Shown: positions 51,604-62,177 of the stretch, one piece after another | How the letters are laid out: each line of letters begins with the position of its first letter | How positions within the stretch are numbered: position 1 is the first letter of the stretch | NCBI GenBank assembly: GCA_947683625.1 | Contig: CANTUR010000057.1 | Coordinates: forward strand, 122,501-186,500 | Length of the DNA: 64,000 bases | Source: Mallotus nudiflorus | Taxonomy: Eukaryota > Streptophyta > Magnoliopsida > Malpighiales > Euphorbiaceae | Direction: 5' to 3' | Notes under the pieces: model-generated | What the model saw: the letters and a program-made list of their open reading frames with translations, nothing else | What the model was told of the DNA's origin: nothing | Database searches by the model: none | Program-made: the position numbers and the translations under genes

Positions 51604-52039
51604 ATGTGGTATCTTTGTCCCTCGGATTTTAAGTTTTTAGTTAACGAATATTATGTAATTGCTGTGTGAACTCTAAACTTGATGAGCTGTGTCTTTAACT
51701 CTTTTTGTTTTGCTATGTCTTCAACCCAGAAAATATAAAAAATTTTAGTTACCAACTAACAGAAAATATAAAAAAAATACAAGAGCAAACTAACAACTTT
51801 CTCTTTACTCTTTGCGGAAGCTGAGGCAATAGGCAACGGTAATGGGAGTGCATATGGCCTTAAAAGTTGGGAGTACAGAACTGCATCTTTCTTAGCACTA
51901 GAGGTTCTGATTCTCTTGGAACTAGATGCTATTCATGTGAGAAGTATTAAACATATATTTACTCTCTTTAAAACATGGAATAATTGGTTAGCTAAATCAT
52001 GTCTAGACCTTAGCTTGCCATCAGACTGATTCATTTATT

Positions 52040-52269
52040 TCTCTAATCATCTCATAAATCGGTGTATTTTGGACTCTATTTCTAGTGAATTGCTTTTTTG
52101 TGCCGTTAATAATCTTCATTTTTCCTTTATTATTTTTCAAATGAAGGCAATTGAGGTTTCTAAAGCCAAAAGAAAAGTGCATGTGTGGTACCACCTGGGT
52201 CATGTTAGTAGACCTCCTGGGTCCAAGTCAAAACCTTCCAGTGTCTCAGGGCATAAACTTATAGAGTAA
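52040..52269 (+). pseudogene. Decayed tandem copy of the last exon
   Basis: Repeats the 3' end of the gene: GAATTGCTTTTTTGTGCCGT and then ATGAAGGCAATTGAGGTTTC, matching 51480-51560. The acceptor CAG is missing (TTTCAAATGAAGG). A frame through AIEVSKAKRKVHVWYHLGHV continues to a TAA at 52267-52269. It could act as an alternative last exon, but the damaged acceptor argues against that. Confidence 0.55.
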
Positions 52270-53010
52270 ATTCATTTGGTGATTTGCAATTTTCTTGTGG
52301 TGGCCATTATATATATATATAACTTAATATATCAATATATTATAATTAAAAAACTAAAATTAACTTTGATTAAATATCACATGCATTAACTGTAAATTTT
52401 AATACATACAAGTTATTAGTGGATTGATGATGCAATGAATAAGGGAGCAATTATCATTTAACAATGTTTAAAAAATTTAGAATTTAACGGTGGAAAAAGA
52501 AAAAAGCAAACTAAGAAAATAAAAGATGAAAAAAAGTTTACTAAATTAAAATTTTACTTATTCTAATATTTATTATACTTTATATGATATTCTTAACATT
52601 TAACTAACAAATTTAATGTAAAAATGTGGATTAAAACTATATATACTTTTGAATATTGGAGAAAGAAATACTAAATATTGAGTCAATTTGAATTCTATAA
52701 ATAAAAGTTACCATTCAATTGCTGGATGTTTTAATTGAGGAATTTGTTTTTCTTTGCCATTTTTATGATTTGGATCAAGTTGTTTTATTTTCATTATAAT
52801 TGATTTGGTCAAAAAAAAAAACACATTCATAAATTAAAATATAAAGTGAAAAATTTTATTTATTTATTTTAATAAATGCACATATGCATGAGAGATAAAT
52901 GGTAAAGAAGCAGCATACATGGTCAAGATTAATACGCATAATTTGATCTAATTCTGTGCAGATATCGTAATGATTTTTCTTCTTTTCTCGTCTTGAAGAG
53001 TATTATATAA
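52270..53010. other. AT-rich spacer before the Helitron
   Basis: Non-coding. Positions 52890-52943 (GATAAATGGTAAAGAAGCAG and GTCAAGATTAATACGCAT) are similar to 2353-2410, a dispersed repeat of unknown origin. Confidence 0.5.
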
Positions 53011-53187
53011 CTAGGCAAAAGGTCGCGCTATACGCGATTAAATTACATAAATTATTGTTTTATATATATTCAATTGCTGATTCAATTGAAAAATAAGAAT
53101 AATTGTAATATTTCTAACAAATGTGTGAACAAAGTAGATGAAAAATTTCAATGTAGATAAATAAATACAATGGAGAACTTCAATGCA

Positions 53188-53290
53188 GAGATGGTTCTGG
53201 CCTTAAGTTAAAAATTTTAAAAATTAAAATAAATATATTTACAAAATAAATATAATTTGAAATATTTTAATTTAAGGCCAAAACCATCTC
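53188..53290. mobile_element. Small palindromic MITE, 103 bp
   Basis: GAGATGGTTCTGGCCTTAAG at the left pairs with CTTTAAGGCC-like DNA at the right (TTTAAGGCCAAAACCATCTC). Nearly the whole unit folds back on itself. TCAATG/TTCAATG-like flanks may be the target duplication. It lies inside the putative Helitron. Confidence 0.6.
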
Positions 53291-53469
53291 AATGATTTAA
53301 ATGCTTAGTATCAGTAGGGAAAAAAGAACCCAAAACCTACAAAATTTTCCAACCTATCATGAGGTTCCCGTTAATCATAAAATAAAAGGAGATAATATGG
53401 AAAAGAAACGAGCAGTGCTATCACACAAGTCTGATGAAAAGATTTAGACCAAAACAGAAGTTTCGTTAC

Positions 53470-54475
53470 TTTTCAAATCCCTTATAATAAAGATAAGCTC
53501 CATAGAACAAAACCAACAGAGGCATTATTGCCCACAACGACAAGGTGCTAACAATTCCAATGAGGACAAATGTAGAAAGGAGTTAGGACACTTGACCCAG
53601 AAACATATTCACAAATATAGCAAAATTCCGATCAATGTCCCTAAGATCCTTTGTAAACCTATTGATAATACGTCCAAGTGGATTAGTGTAAAAGAAGACC
53701 ATTAGAGCTCCCAATGTAGACTTCAGCATAGCATCATGCAACCTTTTGACAGCATAAAGACTTGATATAATTAACCAATACGAATTTAATAATGTAACTA
53801 AAACCTGTAATGGAAAAAGGAAAAGGGAATTAGATAGGGAAGACTTTATATAAGAAAATTCATTTAGAACAAATGTTATTTATCAGATGGTAAAGATGAT
53901 TCCACTTCCTTGGCAGCAGTGAAAGCCCATGAAAAACTAAATTATATCAAAATGGACAAATGCCAGATGATGAATCGATACACATGAAATGCAACTTACG
54001 TCCAATTGATTCATACCTGATCAATTGATAAAACATAATGGATGAGATTGTAGTAAAGAGATCCATGACTCTTTATAGTTCCTTAATCTGTCCAATTACT
54101 TAACCAAGTACTACTTGAAACTCGTAAAACTTTTGTTCCTTCCTTCCAGTTTTTGCCCTCATTCACATTCTTAGGCAAGTTGTTAATTACCCCATTAGCA
54201 ACAGGTTTTGTAGAGCTTTTCTGATCATCAGTTTCACATTTGCCTTTTCTTCAACATACTCTTCCATTTTTCCTGCATTTTTCGTTATCTTTTGAGACAA
54301 CATGCCATTATTTGACAGCACCTCATAGCTTCCCTCCCCTTTCACCATACCCTCATAGACAACGATAATTCTATCAACTTGTGAAAGAAAATGGAGATGA
54401 CTTCCCAGTAGAATCACTTTAACTATCACATTTTCTTGCTCAATCCTCCCTTTACGGATTTATCAAAAACCTGAA
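53470..54475 (-). pseudogene. ABCC (MRP-type) transporter fragment
   Basis: Minus-strand blocks match plant ABCC1/ABCC2-type vacuolar ABC transporters. First comes the end of nucleotide-binding domain 1, LHFLSQVDRIIVVYEGMVKG and NAGKMEEYVEEK. Then, after a one-base frameshift, the linker STKPVANGVINNLPKN. Then the second membrane domain, VSSSTWLSNWTD, YAVKRLHDAMLKSTLGA, NPLGRIINRFTKDLRDIDRN and LSLWAIMPLLVLFYGAYLYY. There are stops after SNWTD and after LGQVS, and the exons joining linker to TMD2 are missing. The family pumps glutathione and other conjugates into the vacuole; this piece covers well under a quarter of the protein and is not functional. Confidence 0.85.
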
Positions 54476-54782
54476 TATAATTAGTTGTGGACATTAGGCC
54501 AGAAAATAAAAATACAATAACATGACTTAATTACAACAATATAACAACTATAGAAATTTATCATCAAACAACACATTTATAGATGAATGGGTGGCTCAAA
54601 GTCTCTAAGAACACATTTATAGATATTTCTTCATCTCATTCCAAATCCAACAATGAAAACTACAAAAGATTAATTACAACCAAAGAATTTGCGGTCAACG
54701 ATGAAAAGGGGTGAGCTTTATAATAAAAATTTCAGGACAAAAACAATAATATAATCATCATATAAAGAAGCAAGCAGGGAAC

Positions 54783-54885
54783 TTTCACTTGGCCAATCTG
54801 ACAAAGAACCTCCTCTCTTTCGTTAGCTTCCTCTTTGGTCTCATAAAGCCCATAATCGGCCAAGAACTTCCCATAGCATTAACAA
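54783..54885 (-). pseudogene. Poly(A) polymerase N-terminal fragment
   Basis: One frame on the minus strand reads YGKFLADYGLYETKEEANER then EEVLCQIGQVK, like the start of canonical nuclear poly(A) polymerases, where a (K/R)FL...GLYE..EEA..REEVL segment precedes the nucleotidyltransferase core. The catalytic domain is absent. It sits between the ABCC and VAMP71 pieces in the same orientation. Confidence 0.6.
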
Positions 54886-54947
54886 ATCACAATTTAATCA
54901 GCAAAACAAAAACCTAATTAACCAATTCAAGAAAGAAAATAAAAACA

Positions 54948-54949
<2 letters not shown>

Positions 54950-55005
<56 letters not shown>
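54950..55005. repeat. (ATT)n microsatellite
   Basis: Uninterrupted run of about 18 ATT/TTA triplets. Confidence 0.95.
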
Positions 55006-55006
<1 letters not shown>

Positions 55007-55764
55007 ATAGACTCACTTTATCTATTTAATTTTTAGGTGATAAAAAAAAAAAAATAGGAACATGATTATAAAATGATAATACTAATTATTTGGTACCTTA
55101 TTAGCCAAACCAATTTTCAGGTCTCTATTTTCTTCATTCCAATACTTCAATACAAATATTCTATAATATTGACAGCAACATTGTTGGAAGAATTAAGAAG
55201 CCGACTCCTTTGCATAAAACTTTAGAAAAAAAAAAAATATATGCTGTTAAAATATAACATATTATTTATTTTCTGAAATGATTATTCGAGTAAATTTTCA
55301 AGAAGCAGCAACATTGACATGCCTGCAATCTCGCGCTCCAACTTGATTTTGATGAGCATATTGTTTCACTTTTTCTTCATTAATTTGGAGTTGATATAAT
55401 GTCTAAAAGAATTAAACAAAATGTACGTAAAAAACTAAGATAAGCATTCAAGGGATAAAAGGATGCTTCTCATGTATACAGTATCATGCAATTGAAAATT
55501 GAAACTGAATTAAATCCAACTTTCCAAAACTCATTGAATTCATCATTTACCGATCAACTTAATTGTAAAATGGGGTGCACATGACTTATCTATTGGTCAA
55601 TCTAATTGCACAAATGCTAATATTCCATGCAGTGGCTTGCAAGCTTCTGCAAATTTTGCAGAAAACAGAATAAAGTCTGAGATATAATAACTCATGGCAA
55701 TGGCATGTAAGAAAAGTATAATTGGAATGGAACTCAGCATTTAGCGATTAGTCAAATCGATGCA

Positions 55765-56450
55765 CCAATCCACACCCTTCTCTTTTTCTCATCTTTCTGA
55801 CAACTTAGGCAATCAACAATTATCAACTCGCCTCTCTCTAAAACTTTGTCAATATTTTCAATCATGACATTTCGCACCTGCAATGAATTACAATTTTGGC
55901 AATTACAACAATTCTAGCTAAAACTAAAAATTCAAGTAAGATGTTATCATTATAAACTTGTGCATATCATGTAAGGACCAATATCATAAGTTTATGGAAA
56001 ATGATCATGAAGTTACCTAACTCATTTCACCTTTTAGTCTATTAATCCAGTCGGCATTAGGATCATTTGCTTACTCAAAACCTCTAGAAAATTCATCATT
56101 AATGGCATAAGCCTGAGCAGAATGAACTGCACGACCATAAGTCTTCACAAATCTCTGATGGATGTCTTGAAGAAACGTAAAAGGAATTCTTCCTTCATAA
56201 GGCCATTGAAAATATTGTCAACTCAACAAAAATACACATTTTTAACGCCTTGTTAAGAACAAATCAATATCATACATATACACAGAGTTCAATTGAATAA
56301 AATTCTTTGAAAATTTGTTGGTTTTGAACAAAAAATCAATATCAAACTAAAAGAGTTGAGAAAATAAATGGAAATATCTTACTTCCGACAGCATCATTAG
56401 CCATACAGAGAATAGTGAGGCCATTGGTGTGTTTGACGTGGAAAATATAA
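55765..56450 (-). pseudogene. VAMP71-type R-SNARE gene fragment
   Basis: Three exon-like blocks on the minus strand: YIFHVKHTNGLTILCMANDA (about 56450-56383, followed by a GTAAGA donor); GRIPFTFLQDIHQRFVKTYG and HSAQAYAINDEFSRG (about 56193-56017); and VRNVMIENIDKVLERGELI (55877-55770, after a good CAG acceptor). This is the longin domain and the start of the SNARE motif of plant VAMP711-type proteins, which drive membrane fusion at the vacuole. Introns are kept, so it was copied from genomic DNA. There are stops in exon 2 (after SRGFE and at the last Gln codon), and the C-terminal membrane anchor is missing. Confidence 0.85.
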
Positions 56451-56655
56451 GCAGAAAGAAATTTTTTTTTTCAATTTTGCTTTGGGGAGGGATGCAAGAT
56501 TCTAGCAACAACAGATTCGCAATTTTGCAAGTCAACCTGACCTATCCTTCTACTCCTCAAAACCTGACTCATCCTCCTGCTCGTCAACATCTCCTTCAAA
56601 TTAAAGCAATGTCTGATATCGATTAGTTGTAGCGATGGGAAGAATGTTGAGCCAA

Positions 56656-56799
56656 CAGGTTGAGGAATAAGAAGATAAAAGAAACTGAAGGAGGTGGGTA
56701 AGAAACGTAAAACAAAATGAAACGAAGCAGGTTAAGGAATAAGAAGATAAAAGAAACTGAAGGAGGTGGGTAAAAAAGGTAAAAGAAAATGAAACGAAA
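56656..56799. repeat. 72-bp tandem duplication
   Basis: CAGGTTGAGGAATAAGAAGA at 56656 and CAGGTTAAGGAATAAGAAGA at 56728 begin two units of about 72 bp with few differences. Open frames over it on the minus strand repeat the same F/S/L-rich text and are not genes. Confidence 0.85.
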
Positions 56800-56927
56800 T
56801 AAAGCAAGCAACAGCAGAATGGAAGTAATAATCCTAGGGCTGCTCTTCAGCTTGCAAAGTGCCACATAGCACTAAAAACATGAGGTGACAAAATTCATGC
56901 ACTTGGTTATTATATATTTTATATAGA

Positions 56928-59415
56928 TATAGATGGAAATTTGTAGCCTATGTAAATTTGCTATTAATTCTCAACTATAACTCCTATATATTAACATTAT
57001 ATTAATATGATTCTAATTTTTAATAGTAAATAAAAATGATAGTAGTAATGAAGAGAATCAACATTTTGGTGAAAATATGCAGAATATAAAAGCATGGGCT
57101 GAAATGAATATACTAAGCACGAGTGATGTGTTGGTGACTAGTTCTTAGTCTACTTTTGGGTATGTAGCTCAAGGTTTAGGAGGTTTGAAGCCATGGATTC
57201 TATTCATGCCTAATACTACCCGCCTTATCTGCGAGTCATGTCTATGGAGCCCTGCTTCCATTTTCCTCCAAGTTATTATAGAAAGAAAAATATCATACTT
57301 GGTAATATTGACCTTGGTGTTCATGTAAAACATTGTGAAGATGTGAGCTGGGGAATAAAGTTGGTTAATAATTGATCATGTGATAGCATACAGAAAAAAG
57401 AAATTATTTTGTTAATTACTTTAAGCAAATTAAATCTATTTCATGTATTGCAGTCTCAAATTTTAGAGGACATGAGAAATCCAAGTGAAAGATCATTGCT
57501 TTAAACAATCTAGTGAATTTGTCCTTATTCTTAGTATTGGTCTCACTCAACTAGGAACGTACAAAAACTTGATAAATCCAAGAACCTAAAATAGGCCAAT
57601 TGTTAATTAGAAAGTTCAAAACCCTTGCACAATCATAGTTTTGATGTCTTGTAAAAGGCACAAATTTCCTGCTCGACTCTAAGGCACATTTACCTGAAAA
57701 TAATAAAGAAGAATAGTAAACATTATTGACTATGCAAACATTTAACATCCATGGCAAATCCAACTTCAACTCAAAAATAAATTCAAACATGTTATTTTCA
57801 TTAGGATTATTGGAAAATGAAGGAGATGGATTTAATTTTTTTTATTTGTTAAAAAAAAAAGAAAAAAACTAAAGACTTGGGTTCAAGGGTAGCAACCACC
57901 TTAATATAAAGTTTACTCCTCTCAAAGAGTATTAAATCTTTATTTTCCTCCACTACTGAAGTCTCTTAAGATTTTCAGGCCATTTTTTCATCCAAAAAAG
58001 TACATTGTTGCTACACAAAACTAAGAAAGGTAGATTAAAATATAAAGAAACATGAAGAATTTGTCGTTTATACAACCAATCAAAGAGAAAGAAGGAGAAA
58101 ACTCCTCAAATAGCTATATAAAAGCTAATTAGAATGCTCTTAATCTACCCTAATTCTTAGAAAAGAGATGGCAAATAAATTTCACATACTTCCACCAATA
58201 ACTCTTAGAAAAAGAGAGTTTGAATTATCAATCATTCTATTTCCCAGTTAATTTATCTCCAAGTTAAAATTTTCAATCAACACTCAATGTTACTCACCAA
58301 GATTGTTATAAGTACTTCTCAAAATTCAACACTAAACACCCTTTTACGAAAGTGTTTTTCTAGGCCCTATATTAACTTTTCAAAAAGTGTTTTAAGGCTC
58401 ACACTCAAATTATTTTTAAGTGTTTTCAAACTCACACTTAAATATGTACCCAATTCTCGGATCTAGGGCTCCCCTATAAGATCTAGTTGTTGAATAGTGT
58501 GTCCTAAATTTCACCCAACAATGACTCAATCTCCAATCTAGACTTTATAGCTTGTAATTCTAGAACCTCATTTCTCAAGTCATATTTGAATATCCATAAA
58601 TTGGATCCAGTCACTGCAGCACTTGTAGACGTAGCGCAAGGCAGTAATTCCTTTAAAACTCTATGAAAGGATAGTTGAAGTTGGCTCCAAAATGAGTAAA
58701 TTAAATTTATTAATTAATCAGGCCATTTGTGGGTGAGAAATAAAAAGGAAAAAATGAAGGCAACTAGTGGGGCTATAGATTAAGTTAATGGAGACAAGGG
58801 AGATAAAATTGTAAAGGCAAATGTGCTTCATTTACTGTTTATTTCAAGGGGATTGGGAGAACGTTTGAGGCAGCGCCGATAATGTTTTCCCAACTTTTAA
58901 TTCCACCATGAGATCATTCAATTGTATAATATAAACAAACAACTATATAAAAAGATTAAAAGAAATAGTTGCTGGTAAGGCTAAGTCAATTTGAAAGCAA
59001 TATAGCTGATAATTTTGGAAAATTGTATGACTAAAACACATTCATTGAAGTAAAAACACAAAGCACATCATGGGTCAGAGGGTAATGGTGGATGGAGTAG
59101 AGTACCTCTCCTATCATATTCTATGGCGTTCTAGTTCTGGTCTTAGAAAATAAATTCTATAAATAGGAGCCATTCTGCCCCTATGGTAATAAGTAACAAG
59201 TGCCTGATAATTTGCTATTTTTCTAGAAGATAACTCTTCAGCTACCAACGTTATATAATGGACGTAATAAGTGGTGTTAGCCCTTATAATATCAATAAGT
59301 CACAGCTTCGAATTCTGCAATATAATTAGTTAGTTAATGGTAATAACAAAAGAAGCAGCAACTAGCGATGTTGCTTCAAATCAAATCAAAAGTGGCTTTT
59401 AAAAAAAAATCTCAC
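56928..59415. other. Intergenic, possible small exon relics
   Basis: Mostly AT-rich. On the minus strand near 57688-57590 an exon-like stretch follows TTTTCAG and reads CALESSRKFVPFTRHQNYD then CARVLNF. I do not recognise it. Positions 56950-57000 resemble 6883-6935 (TGCTATTAATTCTCAACT). Confidence 0.4.
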
Positions 59416-59545
59416 CCCAAGCTTGGCATTGTGTTCATGTGCAGCAAGGCTTCTTTACCCTCCTCATCAGTCTCAAAATCAATGGGAACTATCCCGCCAA
59501 TGATACCGCAATCCTTTGGATATAGTTTTATATCCATATGAAAAC
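59416..59545 (-). pseudogene. Unidentified exon-like fragment
   Basis: On the minus strand, IKLYPKDCGIIGGIVPIDFE then TDEEGKEAL, followed after a one-base shift by AHEHNAKLG and a consensus donor (GTGAGA). The protein-like composition and the donor argue for a real former exon. I do not recognise the family and give no function. Confidence 0.4.
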
Positions 59546-60128
59546 CCTATCAAATGGCAGCCGATCAGAATCAAAATTAATCAGAAACAGAATCACATGC
59601 GGCATTTTCTTCCGTGCAAATAACGGGACAATTTTGAAAAGATATGAGAGGTTATCTTTTTCAAAACCTAACACTATGCATGAAGAAGGAAAAGAAGGGA
59701 ATGTAGAGGAAGGGAAAAGAATAATTGAATAAATAAAATAAAAGAAAAATAAAAAATAATGATAAGTTACACATAGTTAAATAAAAAATGTGTTTTTAAT
59801 TGAATAAAAGGTGAATGTTTTAATTAGAATAAAAAATTTCACTTCTAATAAAAAAAAGTAGTATTTTAAATATAGTATATTTAAAATATTTTACATAGAA
59901 TAAAACATATGAATTTTAAAATAAAAATTTTTATAAAGAGAAAGAGGTAACTAAATAATTAAAAATAAAATATGTTACATTAGTTTTATTTTCTTTAATT
60001 TTTATTGCCATTATTTTTAAATATAATATGATTTGTTTTGAGAATTATTAAATTTCAAAATTTTGTGCAATGTTTAGTACACAATTTTTTTTCATTTATA
60101 AATTTTTGCAACTAATACCCATTTGATT

Positions 60129-61327
60129 GTAGGTTCATTGACCTTCATATATAGGTTTATTGATCTTCACTAGCATGTTTATTTACTTTCATCTCAAGGT
60201 TCATTAATATTTTCATTTTCATCTCATTTTTTACTTTAATTTCATTTTATATCTACTATTGAAATTTATTTTGAATTCAATTTCTTTTTTCAAAAATTTT
60301 ATTTTTTCCTTTTATCATTCTTTTATATTAAACTTTATTTTATTTTCTATTCTAATTATTTTTTAAAAAATTAATATAAAAGAAAAAAAATATTTTTATT
60401 TTGTTTTGTTTTAAAGAAAAATAATTTTATTCATTCAAACTAACAATAACACAAATACGAATTCGTTAAAAATCATAAAAGATGAAACAACACACATGTT
60501 AATAGCATAATAAATCAGCTCAAAGCCTACAAATTTGATAATACTATAATGATTAGAATACTTATGACTTCAGTTCTGCAACATACTGATAGTTATAATC
60601 TGATTTGTTATTTTTATCTGATTGAATATACTTTGTTTGTCTGAATTGTCCACACAAAAAAAGCCGCAACAAGATGATGAAATTACAACAAACAAAGTAA
60701 AACCTAAATTTATGTAGAATAACCACTTAGTTAAAAATAAATCGATAAAAAGATGTGTAGAGAGGTGATTTTTGACCAAGAATAACAAAAAATCACCCCC
60801 TCATTGCTTAAGAAAGATAAGCGGTTAGAAAAGAAAAAAGTAAAAGTTGAAAGGAAAAAAATAAAGCTAATGTTTTTTTTAAAAAAATAAAATTATGTAT
60901 CAAAAAAATATTTTTTCTTTTTATTTTATTAATTACAGGGGTTGAATTTAATTTTGTATTCATGATTTTAATCAAATAAAATATTTATTCATTAAAAAAT
61001 TATTTAATTTTTATTTTTAATTATAATAAATAAACGTTTACTTGCATTTTTATTTTAGTTAAATAATGTAGTTTCATTACTTAAATAATACATGTTCATA
61101 AAACAAAACATGTAGGTTCGTTACTTAAAAATAATATAAGTTTATTGATTTTTATCTGTAGGTTCATTGATTTCACTTGTATCTATAGGTTCATTAATCT
61201 TTACATACAAGTTTTAAAATCATCTTGAATTCAATTTCTTTTTTCAAAAATCTCATTTTTTTTCTATTTATCATTCTTTTATATTAAATTTTATTTTTTT
61301 ATTTTAATTATTTTAAAAAAAATTAAT
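60129..61327. repeat. Pair of direct repeats about 1 kb apart
   Basis: Positions 60129-60385 and 61156-61327 share GTAGGTTCATTGA, TTGAATTCAATTTCTTTTTT and TATCATTCTTTTATATTAAA in the same order. The DNA between them is AT-rich and non-coding. It may be a decayed non-autonomous element flanked by its own repeats, or a segmental duplication. Confidence 0.5.
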
Positions 61328-61339
61328 AGAGAGAGTGCG

Positions 61340-62177
61340 TTGGGATAGGGTGGGATTGAGACCAAGTCTTAGGTTAAAAGTTCACCAAGACAAAGAGTTA
61401 ACAGAACTTGATGAGGCAAACTATAGAAAAAGAGTGTCTTAGAAATAGTGTGAGCAGTGAGACACCCGTTTTCTTTTGTGTTAGCACTGTCTATTATTTC
61501 CTTTAGAAGCTTACAGGTGAATAGATACATAAAATTTTGATGGACGTTTTTAACTTCCATCCTCCCTACTTGGTTGCTTTTGGAAGCTAAACATATCGTG
61601 TCTATTTCAGGTTCACAAGTCAAGCAATCTGCACCTGCTAGAAGCAAAGATCCACAAGGTCCCCTGCAGGTTCATAAAACATTTAAAAAAACAAAAACGT
61701 TTGTTTTAGTTCACATATGTGATGGACTCTTATGGACAGAATTCCATTATACAAATTGCCTATTTATGATAAAAAGTAATAATTAGTCTAACTACAAAGG
61801 AAAAGGACACCATGAGATTTGGTTTTGCCATTTTTGAAAATACCATCTTTTCTACAAGCATTTAAAAAACGCAAGATTAACAAGAGATTGGTATTGCTAA
61901 AGACAGGAAATTTTTGGACAACCACCAATTCAATTTGCTCATAAGGTGAGTTAAGAATGATAGGGTTGAAGATGTAGAAAAAACAAAATAAAGATGCATA
62001 GTTAGAAGAACTATATAAATATGTTAGTCATAAATAAAGAGTCAACGACATAACCACATCAAGTTTTAGAGGTAACACAACATTACATAGTATTTATTAA
62101 CTAAAAATTTGATAGCACCATATATATTTCCACTTAGTCCCAAGGGTACCATATGCATTACTTTGGCCGAACCTCAG
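61340..62177. other. Intergenic, no gene recognised
   Basis: Between 61615 and 61672 a segment bounded by TTTCAG and CTGCAG looks exon-like, but none of its frames matches a family I know. The rest shows nothing. Confidence 0.35.

Larger units (their letters stand above)
53011..56927 (-). mobile_element. Putative Helitron with captured gene fragments
   Basis: Read on the minus strand the 3' end is AATCGCGTATAGCGCG, a stem-loop CGCG-TATAG-CGCG, then nine bases, then CTAG followed by T. That is the Helitron 3' signature (hairpin, short spacer, CTRR, insertion before T). A matching 5' end, A|TCTATATAAAATATATAATA, is found at 56927. The insertion lies between A and T, with no target duplication, as expected. 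It is about 3.9 kb with no Rep/helicase, so non-autonomous. Inside, fragments of ABCC, poly(A) polymerase and VAMP71 genes all lie on the minus strand. The 3' end is fairly convincing; the 5' end is an inference. Confidence 0.5.

Noticed and set aside
61615..61672. Possible Rab GDI exon (KIHKVP in one frame)
   Set aside because: The match is six residues; too short to support.
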